In this document: positions 57,004 to 64,000 of the stretch, piece by piece
How the letters are laid out: every line of letters begins with the position of its first letter
Position numbering within the stretch: the first letter of the stretch is position 1
From: Atrina japonica
Taxonomy: Eukaryota > Mollusca > Bivalvia > Pterioida > Pinnidae
Assembly: GCA_030159075.1 (NCBI GenBank)
Contig: BROG01000239.1
Span: 124,001 to 188,000, forward strand
Direction: 5' to 3'
Length of the DNA: 64,000 nt
Notes under the pieces: model-generated
Database searches by the model: none
The model's input: the letters and a program-made list of their open reading frames with translations, nothing else
What the model was told of the DNA's origin: nothing
Translations under genes and position numbers: made by a program

Positions 57004-57124
<121 letters not shown>

Positions 57125-57159
57125 CATACGGGCGCGTATATATATATATAAACCCCATA

Positions 57160-57897
57160 TAAGCAGAGGTACATAGCAGGATCCAACAAATGTTCTACTA
57201 AACATTTATTTTTACTCCTTTCCAAGATACTAACAGCCGTTAAGGAGAAACTGCCGCAGTAGTGTACAGTTGCTTATCCCCGAAGCGGTGTTAATCAGAT
57301 GTTTATACTTAAAAATTCTAAACAACTTTTAGAAAATTTGAAGGCACACAATTTTTCTTAGATTCTCAGTATCAAAACATACGACTTCTCTACTCTTTAC
57401 ACAACAATTCCACATAAGAAATTAAAAGAGAGATTTTTTAGCATCATAGACAACTGTTTTTTCACTAATAGTGACACCCGGAAATATAAATATCTAGTGA
57501 TTGGTTATCATGATACTTATATGCAGAGGTAAACTACTCACTGACAAATTATTGACACAGGGATATCAAAAACAGCTTTTGATGTCAACGTTCCGCAAAT
57601 TTTACGGTCGGTATAATACGCTTGTTTGCGACTACTCTGCTTCACTAAGTAAAATGTTGAGTTACCTGTTCGATGGCGGTTGTTGAGACCCTTGTACAAA
57701 TTATGACGAGGATTCGTTCATCGCGTATTTCATTTTAATTTGACAGTGGACTCACGGCCCACAGGGGATGCTTACTCCTCCATGGCACCTGATCCCATCT
57801 CTTTATTTCAAGAGATCCGTGTTTATCAATTTTCTATTAGATATGTACCTATATCCTGGACATCCTAGTTATTGATATATTGGTATCTGAGACTTTT
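57160..57897 (+). mobile_element. PLE-1 copy with internal deletion
   Basis: 57160-57520 matches the N-terminal half of the RT. At about 57522 it jumps to the RT end (GGTAAACTACTCACTGAC) and continues through the tail. The motif B and YIDD region is deleted. Confidence 0.8.
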
Positions 57898-58994
57898 TAT
57901 ATTAATGTAAATTTGTAAAATCTATAAACAAAATGTAAAAACACATAAAACGTATGACATATTTATTTATTTATTGTATAAAAATATAAAAATCAAATTT
58001 AAACGGAATACAAACATCAGACTTCAATCCCTCATACGATTTAAGTGAAAATCTCCATACGTTTACAATATACGTGTATATAGTAATAGTAAGTGACAGT
58101 TTGTTACTTTCTTTGTCAGAAGCATATTTAATTCTTTTATTCATAAATAAAACAAAATCTAGAAATCATAAAATATGAAATATTGTAACAATGTAACATA
58201 TGGCTAAACATCTCATTCAATACCATACCACACAAAGGTGGCGTGCTTGCTTTGAAAACGTCTCGAACATGTATGTATGTACATTCACCTGTGAAAGTGT
58301 ATGTGTGTTTGTACGTGTGTGCATTTTTACGTCCCCATTTAACATGTTATCCATACAGTAACATATTTGACTTTAAAACCAGATAAAATATAACCATATT
58401 GAAAGCAGTTTGTCAATAGTAAAACCTACGATAACATAAGCAATGAGATATACGTGTATGTACTTGTTTATACATTTATGGTGTTTACGGTCATACTACA
58501 AATCTTAAAAATGCATAAATTAAAACGGATGCAGTTGTACATATAAAAATCATTTATATTATGTAACTACAGCAAATGTATTAGTAGATAATATGTTAGG
58601 AATTTGTTCTGTAATAACGTGGTTCATAACACAAGAAATTGGTTACTAAATTTATTCCATAAATCTCATAAAATGCATAAATTATACTCCTAGTTATTGA
58701 ATAATTAAACCTCATATGCATCATATAAATACAAAAGAGTTATCATTAGATAGTGAGATAGGAATGTTTTTTTCTGTAAAATAAAAATGTTATCCAAATG
58801 GTAAGACATGAATTAGATCATAAATAAAGATAAAATGTTGTTTTACATTCTGTGAAAGAATTGATCGGCTAGCGGTAGATACAGTACAGTATTTAAATGT
58901 TTTGACTTTTCATATACCTGGTAAAATCGGAAAAATGTAAAACAACACTTTAACAAAACAGGATCAACATCTTGTTTTAGTTACACTTTTTTAC
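57898..58994. other. Mostly non-coding; probable 3' region of gene D
   Basis: About 58000-58170 is homologous, inverted, to the last exon and 3' UTR of gene C, but the acceptor seen there is not conserved. I could not place the last coding exon of gene D. Confidence 0.5.
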
Positions 58995-61900
58995 CTTTCC
59001 ATGGTAAACCCAGTGATCTTTTCTGTATGCCTGCAAATAACAATAATTAAATATATGGTTTACGTACTTTTCATAAGAAATGAACCGACATATGTCAACA
59101 ATGTTACGACAAAGTAAAGGAATTCCCCTCATATTAGGAAAACATTACGGTAAATTAGTTTTGAATTGCCTAACTGTAGTATAGATACAGTCGAACCCGG
59201 ATATATTGAAATCCAAGGGGAATGAATTTTTCTTTCAAATAAACAGGGGATTCACAATAATCGTGTTATAATTAACGATAATAAAGTCATTTGAATGGTG
59301 AACTAAACTCATTTCAATAAAGCGGGGTTTCAATATAAAAGGGCTCGAAATAAGTGGGTTCCACTGTAATATTACTGTAAACATTTTCATAAAACAAGCT
59401 GTAAACCTAGAAGAATCCTAACTGTAGTAGTTCCGGTTACGAGCGCAGTTGATAAATAAACTGATTTGGAGTTGATTTGATGGTTTCGAGCCCTGATGGT
59501 ATATAAGCTGATTTTTGTGAGCCTGATTCTGAGTTGCATGACGAACGACCGGTGGTCTTTCCAATTAAAGTTAGGTTTTTACCTCAACCATTTAAACATG
59601 ACTGCCACATATAAACGAAACATTACCTACACTAACGGCATTTAAGCATATACCAGTATAGTCAAAACTTGAAACATTACCTGCATTAACGACATCTAAG
59701 TATATGCCCTTATATACAAAGTAAAATTGAAGAAGTACCAATCAATAATCAAAACTCAAGTCCATTATAACACGACGAATAAGATGTGCAAATGGTCTCA
59801 ACATGAAGAACAATTACGAATCCCAAACGGGATAAGACCAGGTGTCCGGAAGGAGTCAGCGTCTTCTGCTGGCATGCCACACCCGTCTAATGTTCCATGG
59901 AAACCTTTCTAGTTCGATAACCGGGTCAAATTCGGTAAAAAGGTCAAGTTTGGTAATGAAGTCAAGTTCGGTGAAAATCATGATTGGTGAAAGGGAGTCA
60001 CTGTCTGTGCCGTGATCCAGAATACTATCTAATATCTCTTAGAGGGGGACTTCATAATGTTTAACAAGATCCCCGTATCGACCATAAAACTTCTTAAACG
60101 ACGACTCCAAGCGTTCAACAACGTAACCTTGTGTAAGTAGTTTATTGGCTAGTCGTTTAGCTCTCAGAATAAAACATTCATAAGAAGAACATGCCCTGGC
60201 ATAACGTATAAGTTGTGATATGAAAACGCCATAGGCAGGAGAATATTACTACTAAGAAACGGGAAGTTTGTGATATGGAAATTGAAATCGTCTCGTTTGT
60301 CATAGAGGGATGTGTGAAGTTGATCGTCTTTTCCAATAGACAGGAGTAAATCTATGTAAGAAGCAGATGTGTTGCTATCTGTCGTCTCATTGATCTCTAG
60401 CTCAACAGGATACATCTGGCCGATGTAATTTTGAAATTCTGAATTATTTATGGACAGAACATCGTCGATATACCTGTAAGTAAAACTGAACCGAGATGCT
60501 AACTGTTTGTTTTCTTTGGAGAGCAGAGACTGTATAAATTCCGCTTCATATGAATACAAAAATATGTCAGCCAAGAGAGGTGCACAATTGGTACCCATTG
60601 GAATGCCGACAATCTGTTGGAAAACTTTTCCCGCAAAAACCACGAAGATGTTGTCTACTAGAAACCCCAGCATCTTGATAATATCGTCTTCAGTGTACTT
60701 GTTATTGGAATCAGAATGTTCCTTGACAAAATAAGGTTCTTCATGACCTAACACCAAATATTTAAAAAGCAAGAAACAAGAAATATTACCTGCATTTACG
60801 ACATTTAAGTCTCCTGCACTTGGTGCTGCATCACCCCGCCGGCCAGAGAGCACTGGAATAAACAAATTGTGCTATTTAATTTAGTTATTGTAAACCTACT
60901 TCTGAAGACACAACTGCGTCCATCTGTCTGTTTAAGGCCATGATTCAACGTTTGTGATTGTTCTCCATTCAACTAATAATGGTATTACAGGTAGGGCACA
61001 CATGTTTAATCATCAAATTGCTCGTCAATACAAATACATACAATCAACTAATAAAAAGTCAAAAGATACAAATAACGGTTTAAAAGTATTTTCTGATTTT
61101 GAAAACTTAAGGGGGCAATAGTTTCTTTTCTTTTATTTTGTTCTTCTTTTTTACTACGTAGATTGATATACAATAATAAAAACGACCTATACAGCGGCAT
61201 TTTCTAAATTCCTACATAATTTGTGAAAATTGCTTGGGAAATCCAGTTTTGGCACTTTTTAAATTGCAACTGATTCTTTCACCTTACTTTTTGTATATGA
61301 ATAATATGCTGGACCTGACCGTATTTTCCCAAAGTAGATAGGGATATCAGATTGTTTATGCCTCTTTCCGAAAGAAATATGGATTCGATTATATTAATCT
61401 TAGACTTTAGAAATAGTTGGTCTTCAATGCTAGACTTTTAAAATATTTTTTTTAGAAAAAGGTAGTTTGTAAGTGACCATGTATGAGAAGGGCCATATTT
61501 GACCCACTTCAAATATATTTCATTTCATAATATGTTGGAGTTACGTGTCCTTGTTTTACAAAACATTAAAATTAGATTGCTAAAAAGGTATTTTAATAAC
61601 CTTAGACCTTAAGGAGTGTTATTATCCAAGTGCTATACATCATAAGTTACAGGAGTACTTCTTTCTAATAAGACGTAAAGCCGACATTATCACCATCGCC
61701 ACGGTGACATAAATCCATATCGTAGGTCAATATTTATTGCACGTAATTCATAACGGCGAACCTCCCAAAAAAGTAGTATTTTCTCAGCGAGACAAAAATA
61801 TAACATGCCTTAATTACAGCCGTTTACCTGTAATACCTGTGATTTATATCGATATGTATATTTTTCTACGCTTTATTCAGGTATTGACAACGGTCTTCAT

Positions 61901-62441
61901 TTTATAGATAAAATAGTCATCAAACATGAGGGTGACTGCTTAAAGTACCGAGCTTTAAACCATGAAGTCTTGCACCTGTACTGACTGTGGTTTCGAGTCA
62001 CGCTGGAACCTAAGCTGATTTTATGAGAAAATTTACGAGTATACCTGCGGTATTCCATTATCTTCTCCCCTGGTACATTGTAACCGGGTTTTTCTCCTCC
62101 TCAATTACAAACTTCGCCCCAACACATTGTATGACGCAAAACACAATTTAAACAACACAAAAACTCAAACATGAATCTCAAAATTGTATGTAATCATATA
62201 AGTGCGTTCAAACAAACTGATTAAAAATAGTTTTTACTCGATGAATGCGGCAAACAGAATGGCAAAGTTACTGGTGTTTTTTTAGGAATAATAGGTGACA
62301 TTCAGTATCTCTAATTTCAAACGACAGATTGGTGAAAATACTAAAACAAAACGAATTCTTGATATATTTCTTTTTAAATAAAGGAATATGTGACTTACCT
62401 AGAATCACAAACGAGATAAAAATAATCTTCCTGGTAAACAT
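58995..62441 (-). CDS. Gene D: small secreted peptide precursor (partial model)
   Basis: Predicted coding exons are 62399-62441 (signal peptide MFTRKIIFISFVIL), 60790-60852 (GDAAPSAGDLNVVNA) and 58995-59030 (IQKRSLGLPWK). The upstream UTR exon ends at 63647, with a TATA box at 63699-63706. Exon 1 and 2 lengths equal those of gene C; exon 3 is six bases shorter. The sequence before Lys-Arg is conserved with gene C and the part after it is different. The final exon is uncertain. Intron 2 contains a PLE-2 copy starting just inside the donor. Confidence 0.68.
59188..59366. mobile_element. pogo/Tigger-like MITE with TA target duplication, 179 bp
   Basis: Ends CAGTCGAACCC and GGGTTCCACTG, flanked by TA on both sides. 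Non-coding. Lies in intron 2 of gene D. Confidence 0.75.
59727..60770 (-). mobile_element. Penelope-like element, family 2 (PLE-2), 5'-truncated
   Basis: In the minus sense it holds the RT C-terminal half and then a tail ending near 59727 that matches 13040-13160 and 13445-13640. Inserted in intron 2 of gene D in the same orientation as the gene. Confidence 0.8.
60164..60770 (-). pseudogene. PLE-2 reverse transcriptase, C-terminal half
   Basis: Open across motif B (GIPMGTNCAPLLADIFLYSY) and the intact YIDD box (FTYRYIDDVLSINN), then DKRDDFNFHITNFPFLSSN. A frame change near 60240 disrupts the end. The reading frame is continuous with exon 2 of gene D through its splice donor. Confidence 0.83.
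61190..61360. mobile_element. MITE-like element (family M1)
   Basis: Inverted ends CTAAATTCCTACATAATTTG and the AGTAGATAGGGATATCAG side, with internal TGGACCTGACCG, as in 45685-45850. Confidence 0.55.
61361..62398. other. Intron 1 of gene D, otherwise unremarkable
   Basis: No coding region. GTTTCGAG-type strings near 61990-62010 and 59495 may be decayed SINE heads of a third family, but support is weak. Confidence 0.4.
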
Positions 62442-62986
62442 ACTTGAACTTTGTGTAAGGGTTAAAACCTGACGAGATAAAAATAGAGATGACGCACTTC
62501 ACATTTCAATACATAGATACACATTTCATATTTATACAACATAAACATGAAAATCTATTTAAGAATAAGTGTTTTAACGACTAAAGTATCATGATATTTG
62601 TCATTCGAAAAAAAATGATGAAGTTATATCTATTTGTATCATATTTTTATCAACAAAATTGGATCCAAAATATTATATTGAATACCAAAGTAATAATTTT
62701 CCAGTAAGATATAAAAATATCAAAATGATTCGGTGTGAAATAAAACATGTGGGATCGAGTTCTGAAAAAAAAGCAATAAATAAGAAATAAAAATGAAATA
62801 ATCTATCGAATAAGCTGAACACAAAGATATAATCATCAATGGAAAAAATAGGGCCTTCAAAGTCAAAATCATGTAAAGCATATCCATTGTGATTAACACA
62901 TTATTATATCGTATAGGCAGAAGCCGAAAAAGTATCCAGTAAGTTGGATAATGGATAAAAGGCCTGACCGAGGTGTAAACAAACAA

Positions 62987-62992
<6 letters not shown>

Positions 62993-63081
<89 letters not shown>
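62993..63081. repeat. (TA)n microsatellite
   Basis: About 88 bp of TA in the 5' UTR intron of gene D. Confidence 0.97.
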
Positions 63082-63085
<4 letters not shown>

Positions 63086-63245
63086 AGCAGATAAGCTATA
63101 ATTACCACCGTATATGCTGAAAAATGTTGAAAAAAACGACAATAACTGAAAGGAGCAACAGCTGTGTTTACCAAACTTTATATCGTTGTTTCTACTTTTA
63201 CGTAGTGTACTTGATGTGCAATAATAAAATAGAACTAAAAACAGT

Positions 63246-63410
63246 CATAAGAAATCTTATATCCCTATATACCGTGTGATAATAAGGTCAGATCCAGTGT
63301 GATAGCCATATACAAAATAGAGCTTGAGTTAATTAATGGCAAGTGAAAAAGTATCAAACCTGGGATTCTCAACCAATTTTCACAAAATATATAGGAATTT
63401 AAGAATCTGT
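63246..63410. mobile_element. MITE-like element (family M1)
   Basis: Inverted ends AAATCTTATATCCCTATATA and TATATAGGAATTTAAGAATC, with GGTCAGATCCAGTGTG inside. Confidence 0.6.
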
Positions 63411-63698
63411 ATGTCTGTGTACATCTCTAAAAAGGAAGAAATATTTTGTGGAAAAACACAGCTAATGCTCTTTTAAGCAATGCTCCATCACAAACAAAAT
63501 CATCATCACGGTCGGATTAAATATTTAACAACGGTTATCACACATGGGCACATAAGGTATCATTGAAGGCTCATAAGCTCCTAATTAAAAAGTTGTATCT
63601 TGTATATAATATTTATCCACATAAGAATATTTAGAAACGTTCTTACCTTTTCAATATATTTTCCAGAATTATAATATTCCTAGAGTAGTTATATCGCC

Positions 63699-63706
63699 TT
63701 TATATA
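63699..63706 (-). promoter_or_regulatory. TATA box of gene D
   Basis: Minus-strand TATATAAA in a block collinear with the gene C promoter. The UTR exon donor is at 63647/63646. Confidence 0.62.
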
Positions 63707-64000
63707 ATACACAGACAGGTAAAACAGGTGCTTGGAATTACGTATACCATAAACAATAACGTTAGATGATTAATACTTTAATGACATACCATTTGACATA
63801 ACAATGATACTGGAATGCAAGAACTAATGGCTGGGTCAAAATAGACAATTATTATGTGAGTATTGCCCATAAATGTTTAGAAATTTATGTAAATTATAGG
63901 TGTTGGGAAATTTTGTTTTCTTGTTTATAATATTTATTTTTTTAATGTTTGTAGGTTTCACTAATATATTTGGCTTATTTTGACATAAACATGATTTTTG

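Overview
This is eukaryotic nuclear DNA, most likely from a bivalve or related mollusc (inference). The grounds are AT-rich non-coding DNA, GT-AG introns, tRNA-derived SINEs, Penelope-like elements (PLEs), a Jockey-like non-LTR element, Tc1/mariner debris, long (TA)n arrays and one 15.3-kb Polinton/Maverick. No rRNA, functional tRNA or CRISPR was seen.

Layout. 1-3.6 kb: broken non-LTR retrotransposon with a PLE tail and a SINE. 4.8-8.3 kb and 14.6-18.3 kb: arms of an inverted duplication, each carrying a three-exon gene for a small secreted Cys-rich peptide (gene A minus, gene B plus). 11.3-13.6 kb: best-preserved PLE reverse transcriptase. 18.3-19.3 kb: a 494-bp tandem duplication whose units hold PLE tails and hammerhead-ribozyme motifs. 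20.2-21.4 kb: PLE fragment split by a SINE. 25.0-25.4 kb: two further hammerhead motifs in 242-bp-spaced direct repeats, directly before an intact GH31 glycosidase gene (25.4-27.5 kb).

27,552-42,894: the Polinton, with 166-bp terminal inverted repeats and a 6-bp target duplication CCTGTG. It carries protein-primed DNA polymerase B, retroviral-type integrase, packaging ATPase, major capsid protein, a probable minor capsid protein, several small membrane proteins and lineage-specific proteins including a tryptophan-rich repeat protein. Short genes are open, but nearly every long gene is broken by frameshifts or a stop, so the copy looks non-autonomous. Genes lie in alternating strand blocks. 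Identically built 12-bp stem/4-nt loop hairpins sit at three gene ends, and divergent pairs share 40-42-bp promoter gaps.

43-64 kb: mariner and Tc1 remnants, microsatellites, MITEs and a foldback, then a second inverted gene pair (gene C plus, 48.9-52.9 kb; gene D minus, 63.7-59.0 kb) for short secreted precursors that share a leader and a Lys-Arg site but differ after it. A PLE copy sits just inside intron 2 of gene D, in the sense direction.
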